Source: an uncultured Gemmatimonadota bacterium (GTDB taxonomy: Bacteria; Gemmatimonadota; Gemmatimonadetes; Gemmatimonadales; GWC2-71-9). Taken from it: DNA of 13,191 nt. The translations under genes were made by a program, and so were the position numbers. Where the stretch lies: positions 1-13,191 of the forward strand of contig CAJVYZ010000017.1 of the NCBI GenBank assembly GCA_913009915.1. The letters run 5' to 3'. The first letter of the stretch is position 1; the number at the start of each line of letters is the position of its first letter. Shown here one piece after another: positions 1 to 6,055 of this stretch. Below the pieces are notes generated by a model, which was not told where the DNA came from, searched no databases, and saw nothing but the letters and a program-made list of their open reading frames with translations.

Positions 1-18
1 TTCTCTGTTTTCTTTTTC

Positions 19-75
19 ATGATACGGCGACCACCGAGATCTACACTCTTTCCCTACACGCCGCTCTTCCGATCT
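19..75 (+). other. Illumina P5/TruSeq universal adapter (sequencing artefact)
   Basis: Bases 19-75 match the P5 flow-cell plus read-1 primer adapter from its second or third base to its final GATCT. There is one obvious difference, C instead of A at base 61 (ACACGCCGCTC). Bases 1-18 are T-rich low-complexity sequence outside the adapter. Read leftwards in frame with the receptor gene, the adapter gives the peptide IGRAACRERV, a well-known contaminant tail in protein databases. This is not biological sequence. Real genome starts at base 76. Confidence 0.98.
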
Positions 76-1471
76 GGTCCTGCTGATACGACAGCCCGAC
101 CTCCGGGGCCAGCGCCCGCTCGGCCGACTGGGACAGGTTCTGCGTCCAGTTCAGCGTGTAGATGCGGTTCTCACCCAGCGTCCCGGACACGTTGATCGGG
201 TTTACCGGGTTGAAGCCGCGGGTTTGGTTCTGTCGGAAGATGGCGCTCGCCTTGAGCCGCGAGCCGGTGCCATAGGAATAGTTCAGGTTGCTGGTCAAAC
301 GCCAGTTCGAGTTGGTCGTTCCCGGCAGCCGTGAGCCACGGCAATCCTGCCCGTAGTTGCTGGCGATATCGGGATCGGCACTGCTCGAGAACGCGTCGCA
401 CTCACCGGTGTAGATGGCCCACTTCTGGACGTCGACGAAGCTGGTGTCCGATAGTGGGTTGCCCACATCCTGCGGCACCGCAATGGTCAAGTCCCGTCCC
501 GCCTGGACGAAGACCGGGTCCTTCTCCCGGTCCTGGCCGAAACCGGCCGACTGCCGGCCCTCGAGGTCGCCACCGAGGAAGAACGTCAGGCCCGAGGTGA
601 TGGGACCGGAAATGCTGCCGGTGATCCGGTTGAGCCCGTTCGACGCGCTGGTGAAGTCGTTGCTCTCGTAACCCAGCGAGCCGGTCCAGCTACGCCCGCC
701 GGAACGGGTCTGGACGGCGATGATGCCGGATTGGGCGTTGCCGAACTCGGCCGCAGTGCCACCGGTGGTGATCGACGCCTGCTCGAAGCTGTTGACCGCA
801 ACGGTGTTGACGGTGGGGCCAAAGCCGATGATGGCCCTGCCCGAGGTATTGCCCTGCCCGGTGATGTTGCGGCTGCCGGCCTGGGCCGGGACACCGTCGA
901 TGTACAGCGCCGCCTCGTCGGCCCGGCCGCCGCGGATGTACAGCGTGCCGCCGCCGGCACTCGCCACCACGCCCGGCTGCAGCGCCAGGACCGCGGTGAC
1001 CCGGTCGACCGGGAGATTCCTGGTGAACTCGCCGTCTACCCGCTGCTTGGTGGTGACCTCGTCTCGAGGCACCAGCGGGTTGACCGCGGCCACCACGGTG
1101 ATCTCTTCGACCTCGAAGGGCGTCGCCTCGAGGGTGATGTCCTGAGTGGCCGTCTGATTACTCAGGATCTTGAGCCCGTCGATCTGGGTCGCCTTGTAGC
1201 CGATGAAGCTGGCCTGAAGCGTGATCGTCCCGATGGGCACATTGTTCATGAAGTAGTAGCCGTCGGCATTCGTGGTGACGTTAAACGTCGACCCGACAAT
1301 GAATACCTGGGCGTTGGCGATGGGTGCGCCCGCTTGGTCACGCACCGTGCCTTCGAGCTTACCACTCACATTCTGGGCCAAAGCCGTGCCGGCTCCCAGG
1401 CCTGAAATGAGCGCCGCGAGCACGATGGTACGTGCCGTGCGGGCGAAGGCGTTCACACAACCTTGTGTCAT
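76..1471 (-). CDS. TonB-dependent receptor with N-terminal CarboxypepD_reg domain (3' truncated)
   Basis: This is an outer-membrane TonB-dependent receptor; the substrate is unknown. The start is ATG at 1471, set by AGGAGG 9 bases upstream; a longer open frame back to 1585 lacks such support. About 465 genuine residues remain. Residues 1-32 are a signal peptide (hydrophobic IVLAALISGLGAGTALA, cleavage near AQ). Residues 36-115 are a carboxypeptidase-regulatory-like Ig domain (GTVRDQAGAPIANAQVFIVG, then GYKATQI). Residues 122-129 (EEITVVAA) resemble a TonB box. The plug domain follows, with LQPGVV near 164-169, LYIRGGRADEAALYIDGVP at 177-195 and the QSGIIAVQTRSGG segment at 247-259. Early beta-barrel strands run to residue 465. 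Family members are often 900-1100 residues, so most of the barrel is missing because the contig ends in adapter. The last residues of the open frame (IGRAACRERV) are adapter-encoded. Confidence 0.92.
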
Positions 1472-1480
1472 GAGTAACGT

Positions 1481-1486
1481 CCTCCT
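1481..1486 (-). promoter_or_regulatory. Shine-Dalgarno of the TonB receptor
   Basis: AGGAGG on the minus strand, 9 bases before the ATG at 1471. It fixes the start of the receptor and gives the protein a normal signal peptide. Confidence 0.85.
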
Positions 1487-1821
1487 ACAGGGTGAACACA
1501 GGATTCCTTCTCCAAACAAAAAGCGAATGTGACGCACACGCCTCCCTTCCGGCGGGGTGCCTGGTGACCACGATAAGGTCGGCATAGGGCAGCGCCTGGG
1601 GCAGGCCGTGCCGGTACCGGATGTCGCTCAGCCACCGCGACTTATGCCCCCTCTGCTGGCACAGAAGGCGACCGCATGATGGCAACTTCGTGGGGGCGCG
1701 AACGCACTTGGCTCCGCGCCCGAGTTGGGCCAGCGACTGCGTCGAAACTACCTGCTCAGAGAGCAGCTATTGGTGTCGATCTGATCTAGGAAACGTCGAC
1801 CGCGGCCCGGCCGACAGCACC

Positions 1822-1850
1822 AATATGTGGTGACCCAGATCACCTGTCAA
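1822..1850 (-). promoter_or_regulatory. Sigma70-like promoter with palindromic operator in its spacer
   Basis: On the minus strand a perfect -35 hexamer TTGACA (1850-1845) is followed by a 17-base spacer and CATATT (1827-1822), 4 of 6 matches to TATAAT. The spacer begins with the imperfect-centre palindrome GGTGA-N6-TCACC (1844-1829). Its 5-6-5 geometry is that of Crp/Fnr-family sites (TGTGA-N6-TCACA). Transcription would run left towards the TonB receptor, giving a leader of roughly 340 bases before the ATG at 1471. The promoter match and the palindrome are seen directly. The regulator family and the target are inferences. Confidence 0.5.
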
Positions 1851-2050
1851 GCGAGCGAAACGGCCAGCCGACAACCGCCGTTTCCATCTTGTACGTGTGT
1901 CTCTCTCTGCAACTGCTATCGGGCCATTCAGTCCCACGGGAAGCAGGTCTCAGCCAGGGACGCGCCGCCCGACCCACTCCGAGCGGCAACCGGCTTGCCC
2001 GAAGCGGCAGCTATCATACTGCACGATCCCCATCTTGGCTAGGGGTGAAT

Positions 2051-3229
2051 TCAATTGGGCAAGATCAGCCGCTGCTGAGGGCTCTCGGGTGTGACCACGG
2101 GGCCCTCAGGCCCCCAATACATGTTGATCTCGCTGCGGACGCCGAACTCACCCGGGAGGTAGATCCCCGGCTCGATCGAGAAGCCCACCCCCGGCATCAG
2201 CTCGCGCTCGTCGTGGGTTTCGTAATCGTCCAGATGGGGCCCCGATCCATGCAACTCACGGTCTATCGAATGGCCCGTCCGATGCACGAAATATTCCCCG
2301 TAGCCGGCCGCTTCGATCACCCCCCTGGCCGCCCGGTCACCCTCGAATCCAGCGACGGGCCTGCCCGCCGCTATCCCCTGCCGAATGACCTCGATTGCGG
2401 CGTCCCTGGCGGAGCGGACCGTGCGCCACACTTCCTCCACTCGCTCCGGCGGGCTGTCCCCGGCAAAGGCCATCCACGTCTGGTCGGCGAACACCGTATC
2501 ACGGGTCCGGCCGCCCCACAGATCCAACAGCACCACATCACCGGGGCAAAGCCGGGCATCGCTCCCCACTCGCGGCTGGTAGTGGGGATTGGCCGCGTTG
2601 GCCCCGAAGGCCACGATCGGCAGCTCATTCAGCTCCAGCCCACCGGCCTCCATCGCCGCCACCACCCGGGACTGAACCGCCACTTCGCCCACGGCCAACC
2701 CGGGATCGGCCACTGTCTCGGCCAGCGCGCGCCGGGCCACGTCCGCGATCACTTCGGCGGCGAAGGTATGGTCCTCGATTTCACCGGCGCTCCAGGTGGC
2801 GGCAAAGCGCGTGACCAGAGGCGCCGAGGGGACCACGGTGGCCCCCAAACGGGTCAACAACTCGACCACCCCGGCCGGAATCCTGTCGAGGTAGGGCACG
2901 GCGTCGTCGGGAAATACCTCCATCGCCAGGGTGCGACCAGACACCAGCGGCCCCAGGGCGGCTTCGAGCTCCTGCCAGCGGGCATAGGGTACCATCCGGC
3001 CGGGAAATCCCTCCATCGGCTGGAGTTCGATCTTGTGCACCACCGCCACCGGCTCCCCCTCCCGGGGGATGAGGACGAACAAGCGCCGGGTCGCCATACC
3101 CTCCAACCCCAGGACCCGCGGGGTTACCGGATTGACGCCGTGAAAATCGAACAGCAACCAGCCGTCCACCGCCATCTCGCCCAGGGTGGACCGGACCGCA
3201 TCCAGGTCCAATCCCCGCATGTCTGCCAT
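2051..3229 (-). CDS. M24-family metallopeptidase (Xaa-Pro aminopeptidase-like)
   Basis: A cytoplasmic dinuclear-metal peptidase of the pita-bread fold, expected to remove an N-terminal residue before proline. At 392 residues it has the usual two parts: a creatinase-like N-terminal domain (about 10-145) and the catalytic M24 domain (about 150-390). All five metal ligands can be assigned: Asp236 (VVLLDLWG), Asp249 (VFADQTW), His320 (HRTGHSID), Glu353 (SIEPGIY) and Glu367 (VRSEINM). His216 (NPHYQP) matches a conserved substrate-side histidine. There is no signal peptide. The start ATG at 3229 has AGGAGG five bases upstream, overlapping the stop codon of the preceding gene, so the two are in one operon and probably translationally coupled. 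Dipeptidase or prolidase activity cannot be excluded. Confidence 0.93.
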   Translation of the reverse strand: MADMRGLDLDAVRSTLGEMAVDGWLLFDFHGVNPVTPRVLGLEGMATRRLFVLIPREGEPVAVVHKIELQPMEGFPGRMVPYARWQELEAALGPLVSGRTLAMEVFPDDAVPYLDRIPAGVVELLTRLGATVVPSAPLVTRFAATWSAGEIEDHTFAAEVIADVARRALAETVADPGLAVGEVAVQSRVVAAMEAGGLELNELPIVAFGANAANPHYQPRVGSDARLCPGDVVLLDLWGGRTRDTVFADQTWMAFAGDSPPERVEEVWRTVRSARDAAIEVIRQGIAAGRPVAGFEGDRAARGVIEAAGYGEYFVHRTGHSIDRELHGSGPHLDDYETHDERELMPGVGFSIEPGIYLPGEFGVRSEINMYWGPEGPVVTPESPQQRLILPN

Positions 3230-3238
3230 GGCTGCCTC

Positions 3239-3859
3239 CTAATAAGGATCGTTGATGTCGACCGCTTCCGAGCGCCAGAGGCATACCTCACCGCCCCAGG
3301 CACGGCATTGCTCGTGCACCATGGCGCCCTCGAATCCAGCCAACGCCCGTAGCAGCTCGCTCATGGCGGCTCCGATGAACTCGCAGGATACCTCGTTGGC
3401 CGGCGATGCGGCCAATTCTGCCCGGGCGGACAGCCGGTCCACCGCCAGCCGGACCCCCAGGAGCTCCTCGGCGACCACGGCCGCCTTGCGGGATCCCAAC
3501 CGGCGGCGCCAGCGCCGGGGGATGAAGAACAGCGCCAGGCGCCAGGATCGGGCCACCGACCGTGCTGCATAGCGGCCGGCGCGCCGGCCGGCATCGGCGT
3601 AGACCAGCCGAACATCGGGTCGCCGGTTGACCAGCTCGAATACCGCTCCCACTTCCGCCGGTTCTACCGCGGTCTTGTGGCGTGCCAACCCCCGGTACCG
3701 GTCAATCTGAGCCGATACCGTGGCATTGAGACCGAGGCGCTTGGCGATGATCTCGGTGCTCAATTCCTCTAAGCCGTCCTCCACGGGACGGTCGAGGTTG
3801 CGCATGGCCTCGAGCAGGCTGAGAGGCAGGATGGCTGACGTTCGCTCGGATGTCATCAT
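3239..3859 (-). CDS. Small protein with a C-terminal V4R-like domain (putative)
   Basis: A 206-residue soluble protein with no signal peptide. I do not recognise a named orthologue. The C-terminal part (about 125-197) resembles the V4R (4-vinyl-reductase) small-molecule-binding domain: a CEFIGAAMSELLRAL helix (Cys159), then a strand ending in EQCRAWGGEVCLW with Cys185 and Cys193, close to the family's E-C-x-A-x-G-x-x-x-C ending. Residues 95-125 are very basic (GRYAARSVARSWRLALFFIPRRWRRR) and could bind nucleic acid or membrane. The start is either of two adjacent ATG codons (3859 or 3856), and no strong Shine-Dalgarno is visible. Its stop is 9 bases before the M24 peptidase start. It is divergent from the ECF sigma gene, so the two may share regulation. 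The V4R call rests on pattern memory only. Confidence 0.65.
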   Translation of the reverse strand: MMTSERTSAILPLSLLEAMRNLDRPVEDGLEELSTEIIAKRLGLNATVSAQIDRYRGLARHKTAVEPAEVGAVFELVNRRPDVRLVYADAGRRAGRYAARSVARSWRLALFFIPRRWRRRLGSRKAAVVAEELLGVRLAVDRLSARAELAASPANEVSCEFIGAAMSELLRALAGFEGAMVHEQCRAWGGEVCLWRSEAVDINDPY

Positions 3860-3870
3860 GGTGTGGGGGC

Positions 3871-3937
3871 GGAACTTAGCCCCCTCGGCGGGGCCGGGGC
3901 CACCCCGGATGCCAGGCGCGGTGATGAAGGTTCCCCG
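3871..3937. promoter_or_regulatory. Divergent GGAAC motifs between the V4R-like and sigma-factor genes (weak)
   Basis: The 135-base divergent gap (3860-3994) carries GGAACTT on the plus strand (3871-3877) and GGGGAACC on the minus strand (3937-3930). GGAAC is the core -35 element of ECF sigma factors, and each motif points towards the gene it would serve. No matching ECF -10 element (for example the SigR GTT after about 18 bases) is evident for either. Treat this as a possible autoregulatory region only. Confidence 0.2.
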
Positions 3938-3994
3938 GGCAGGTGGTGTCCTCCTTGGTAGGCCAACCAGTCGCCACCCTCTGCCAGCTGTCCC

Positions 3995-4585
3995 ATGCCT
4001 ATGCCACTAACAGAGACCGCCGATCAATCCACTCCGGAGTCTTTCGAGAGAGAGGCTCTCCCCCATCTCGACACCTGCTTCCGGGTCGCCTGCCGCTTGA
4101 CCGGGGACCCCAGCAGGGCGGAGGACCTGGTTCAGGAAACCATGCTCAAGGCCTTCCGAGCCTGGCACCGCTTCAGACCCGGAACCAACGCCCGCGGCTG
4201 GTTGTTGACCATTCTGAGAAACAGTTTCATCAATCAGTACCGCAAGCAGAAACGAGAGCCGATCGGGGTCGACATCGATGCGGTGGATCCGATGGCCATC
4301 TACCGCAGGGTGGGGCAGACCGACCCCGAAGGTGAGTTCTTCGGCAAGCTGATCGACCGCAAGGTCTTGGACGCCATCGACAAGCTGGCAATCGAGTTCC
4401 GGGAAGTTCTGGTACTGAGCGACATCGAAGACCTCAGCTACGCCGAGATATCGAGTATGTTGGAGATACCGATCGGAACGGTGAAGTCCCGGTTGTTCCG
4501 GGCCCGCAGGCAACTGCAGGACCAACTCTACGACCATGCGGTGGCAATGGGCTACATATCCCCCCGGGAGCGCCAACTCCAATGA
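3995..4585 (+). CDS. ECF sigma factor, SigR/RpoE type
   Basis: A 196-residue group-4 sigma factor that would direct RNA polymerase to a stress regulon. Region 2 spans about 17-90: FEREALPHLDTCFRVACRLTG, then DLVQETMLKAFRAWHRFRPGTN (the -10 reading helix) and GWLLTILRNSFINQYRKQKREP. A linker of about 35 residues follows. Region 4 spans about 127-178 (LAIEFREVLVLSDIEDLSYAEISSML, then GTVKSRLFRARRQL, the -35 helix-turn-helix). The FINQYRKQKREP block and overall pattern resemble actinobacterial SigR. Starts at ATG 3995 or 4001 are both possible and neither has a clear Shine-Dalgarno. Its TGA overlaps the next gene's ATG (ATGA), and that gene encodes its predicted anti-sigma partner. It heads the nine-gene plus-strand operon and is likely to regulate it. 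Confidence 0.95.
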   Translation: MPMPLTETADQSTPESFEREALPHLDTCFRVACRLTGDPSRAEDLVQETMLKAFRAWHRFRPGTNARGWLLTILRNSFINQYRKQKREPIGVDIDAVDPMAIYRRVGQTDPEGEFFGKLIDRKVLDAIDKLAIEFREVLVLSDIEDLSYAEISSMLEIPIGTVKSRLFRARRQLQDQLYDHAVAMGYISPRERQLQ

Positions 4586-4842
4586 CCAAAGTACCGTCGA
4601 CGGTACTTGACTGCGACGAGGCCCTCGAGCTGTTGCACGAGTACCTGAAGCAACAGCTCACTCCGGAGCTTGCCGAGCGCGTGAGAGCTCACATCGAGAT
4701 GTGCCGCCCATGTCTCTCCCACTCACGGTTCGAGGCCAGTTACCTAAGAATGCTCGAGCACAAGCTCAAGAGCATCACCTGCCCCCCCGAGAGTCGTGAG
4801 CGGATACTCACCGCCCTCCACGGTGAACTCCCTCTCAGCTGA
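4582..4842 (+). CDS. RsrA-like zinc-binding anti-sigma factor (ZAS family)
   Basis: An 86-residue soluble protein with no transmembrane helix. It should sequester the adjacent sigma factor and release it on oxidation. Cys11, His37, Cys41 and Cys44 (DCDEA, then HIEMCRPC) occupy the same residue numbers as the zinc ligands of Streptomyces RsrA (Cys11, His37, Cys41, Cys44). In RsrA, disulphide formation involving Cys11 expels zinc and frees SigR. An extra Cys67 (SITCPPESRERI) lies in the C-terminal helix region. The start ATG overlaps the sigma stop codon, indicating translational coupling and near-equal synthesis. The known RsrA chemistry applies by homology; the actual inducer here is not shown by the sequence. 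Confidence 0.9.
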   Translation: MTKVPSTVLDCDEALELLHEYLKQQLTPELAERVRAHIEMCRPCLSHSRFEASYLRMLEHKLKSITCPPESRERILTALHGELPLS

Positions 4843-5629
4843 ACCGGTCGCCCTCTGGGCCGCCGCCCTCACCGCGAGCACCATCGCCGCGGTCGCCTGG
4901 CAACTCAAATCCCTGACCGCTCCCGGCGCCGTGGCGGCAGCCCTCGTCGGCCTGGCGCTGCTCTCGGGGACCGGGTGGGGTGGCGGCATCGTCCTGGGCA
5001 CCTTCTTCATCACCAGCACCGCCGCTTCCCGCACCTTCCCCTGGGAGAAGCAGTCGCCCACCTTCGGGGACAGCCGCCGCACCGCCTGGCAAGTCGCGGC
5101 CAACGGAGGCGCCGCCGCAGTGGGTGGACTGATTGGCATGGCCCCTGCCGGTCTGGGCTGGTGGATCGTCACCGCCGCGCTCGCCGGGGCGGCAGCCGAC
5201 ACCTGGGCCACCGAGGTCGGCAAAGCGACCGGGGGGACACCTCGGGATCTGCTCACCGGTGAGCCGGTCCCGCCGGGAACCAGCGGCGGGGTCACCACGG
5301 CCGGTACCCTGGCCGGTGCCGGCGGCGCAACGGTGATCGGGCTGGTGGCGGGAGCGGTGACCGGGTGGCCCGCCTTGGCGGTGGCCGGAGTCGTCATCGG
5401 GTTCGGCTCCATGATGGCCGACTCGGTACTGGGCGCGGCCTGGCAGGTACGCTACGCCTGCCCAGCCTGCCGAGCGGAGTGCGAGGAACCTAGGCACCGA
5501 TGTGGTGCCGCGGCTGAGTATCAACGGGGAATACCATGGCTCAACAACGACGCGGTGAACGCGGCCGCCACCACCATCGCCGCATCCGCTGGCGGGCTCT
5601 GGTGGTGGCTGGCGCGTGTGGCCTTTTGA
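4796..5629 (+). CDS. DUF92 / TMEM19 / VTE6-family integral membrane protein
   Basis: A 277-residue polytopic membrane protein. Plant VTE6 in this family is a phytyl-phosphate kinase; bacterial members are largely uncharacterised, so a prenyl-phosphate kinase role is only an analogy. Family blocks are clear: PTFGDSRRTAWQVAANGG (88-105), AADTWATEVG (133-142), PPGTSGGVTTAGTLAG (159-174), ADSVLGAAWQ (208-217) and WLNNDAVN (248-255). About six hydrophobic segments are visible (for example 17-36, 45-60, 104-135, 166-205). A loop at 222-236 carries CPACRAEC plus a later Cys, a possible metal or redox site. GTG 4796 is used here. An in-frame GTG at 4823 is equally possible; either overlaps the anti-sigma gene (47 or 20 bases). 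The last 94 bases overlap the next gene in another frame. Confidence 0.85.
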   Translation: MSGYSPPSTVNSLSAEPVALWAAALTASTIAAVAWQLKSLTAPGAVAAALVGLALLSGTGWGGGIVLGTFFITSTAASRTFPWEKQSPTFGDSRRTAWQVAANGGAAAVGGLIGMAPAGLGWWIVTAALAGAAADTWATEVGKATGGTPRDLLTGEPVPPGTSGGVTTAGTLAGAGGATVIGLVAGAVTGWPALAVAGVVIGFGSMMADSVLGAAWQVRYACPACRAECEEPRHRCGAAAEYQRGIPWLNNDAVNAAATTIAASAGGLWWWLARVAF

Positions 5630-6039
5630 TCGCCGCCTGTGGCGGCGATCGAAAGGCTTCCCCAACCGGACCACTGGGAGACCCCGTAACGCCACCGGGC
5701 CAAGGGGGCGGGGGCGGGGGCGGGGGCGGCAGCCTCAGCCCACTGGTAGGGGAGTGGCTCAACACGCTCATCGTGGAACTGAACGGCGACTTCCAGCGGA
5801 TAGAAACGACCTGGGTCTTCAGCAGCGATGGCAACTGTTCCCGGACGGTGGAGACGTTTTCGGTCCTGGAAGACCGGCTGCGCATCAGTCGGCGCAGCTG
5901 CACCTACCAGGCCGACACCCACCAGCTGGCCGTCCTTTACTCCGACGCCCAGGAAAACGTCCACTTCGATTTTTCCTTCCCCGAATTCTCCCGGGACTTG
6001 TTGCTGATCGGCCAGTTCCGCTTCCGTCGCATCTTCTAG
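5536..6039 (+). CDS. Predicted lipoprotein, function unknown
   Basis: A 167-residue protein with a long basic N-region (RRGERGRHHHRRIRWR), a hydrophobic stretch and a lipobox IAAC at 32-35, so it should be lipidated on Cys35 and exported. A flexible linker contains nine consecutive glycines (57-65). The mature domain (about 68-167) is rich in beta-like alternation (LVGEWLNTLIVELNG, ETTWVFSSDG, HFDFSFPEF), suggesting a small lipocalin-like barrel. Cys101 and Cys122 could form a disulphide. I do not recognise the family. ATG 5536 has GGGGAA about 6 bases upstream. The start lies 94 bases inside the DUF92 gene; no other start would leave a charged N-region before the lipobox. It ends 16 bases before the flavoprotein gene. 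Confidence 0.75.
   Translation: MAQQRRGERGRHHHRRIRWRALVVAGACGLLIAACGGDRKASPTGPLGDPVTPPGQGGGGGGGGGSLSPLVGEWLNTLIVELNGDFQRIETTWVFSSDGNCSRTVETFSVLEDRLRISRRSCTYQADTHQLAVLYSDAQENVHFDFSFPEFSRDLLLIGQFRFRRIF
5622..5656 (+). promoter_or_regulatory. 16-bp stem, 3-base loop hairpin at the DUF92 stop codon
   Basis: CCTTTTGATCGCCGCC (5622-5637) pairs with GGCGGCGATCGAAAGG (5641-5656) around the loop TGT: fifteen Watson-Crick pairs and one T-G. The DUF92 TGA stop (5627-5629) is in the left arm, and the hairpin also encodes the lipobox of the next protein. No T tract follows, so it is not a standard intrinsic terminator. It may act in mRNA processing, attenuation or control of downstream translation. Confidence 0.55.
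5704..5727 (+). repeat. (GGGGGC)x4 tandem repeat, potential G-quadruplex
   Basis: Four perfect copies of GGGGGC, giving four runs of five G with single-base C loops on the coding strand. They encode most of the polyglycine linker of the lipoprotein. Such runs are strong G-quadruplex formers in DNA and mRNA, and are prone to slippage that would shift the reading frame. Confidence 0.85.
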
Positions 6040-6055
6040 CCGAGGGTCGAGTCAC

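Larger units (their letters stand above)
1472..2050. other. Intergenic region between receptor and peptidase genes
   Basis: About 579 bases without a convincing gene. It holds the receptor's ribosome-binding site, the promoter-palindrome element at 1822-1850, and a small perfect hairpin (CTGCTC-AGA-GAGCAG, 1752-1766) with no T tract. A minus-strand frame is open from about 1769 to 1485 and looks coding-like between about 1672 and 1545, but has no recognisable domain or good start. The 1850-2050 part, downstream of the peptidase stop, shows no clear terminator. No tRNA or known riboswitch core was recognised; in particular I saw no B12 box. Confidence 0.6.

Noticed and set aside
1472..1585. 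N-terminal extension of the TonB receptor to an upstream start
   Set aside because: It would place 38 residues before a proper signal peptide and ignores the AGGAGG at 1481-1486.
1752..1766. Intrinsic terminator (CTGCTC-AGA-GAGCAG)
   Set aside because: Only a 6-bp stem with no T tract on either strand and not placed just after a gene.
1472..1821. Cobalamin riboswitch upstream of the TonB receptor
   Set aside because: The long leader made this worth checking, but no B12-box-like core was found on the minus strand.
1889..3352. 487-codon open frame on the plus strand
   Set aside because: It is antisense to the M24 peptidase, whose five metal ligands are intact. Its product is rich in His, Pro, Arg and Gly with no domain, typical of a GC-rich shadow frame.
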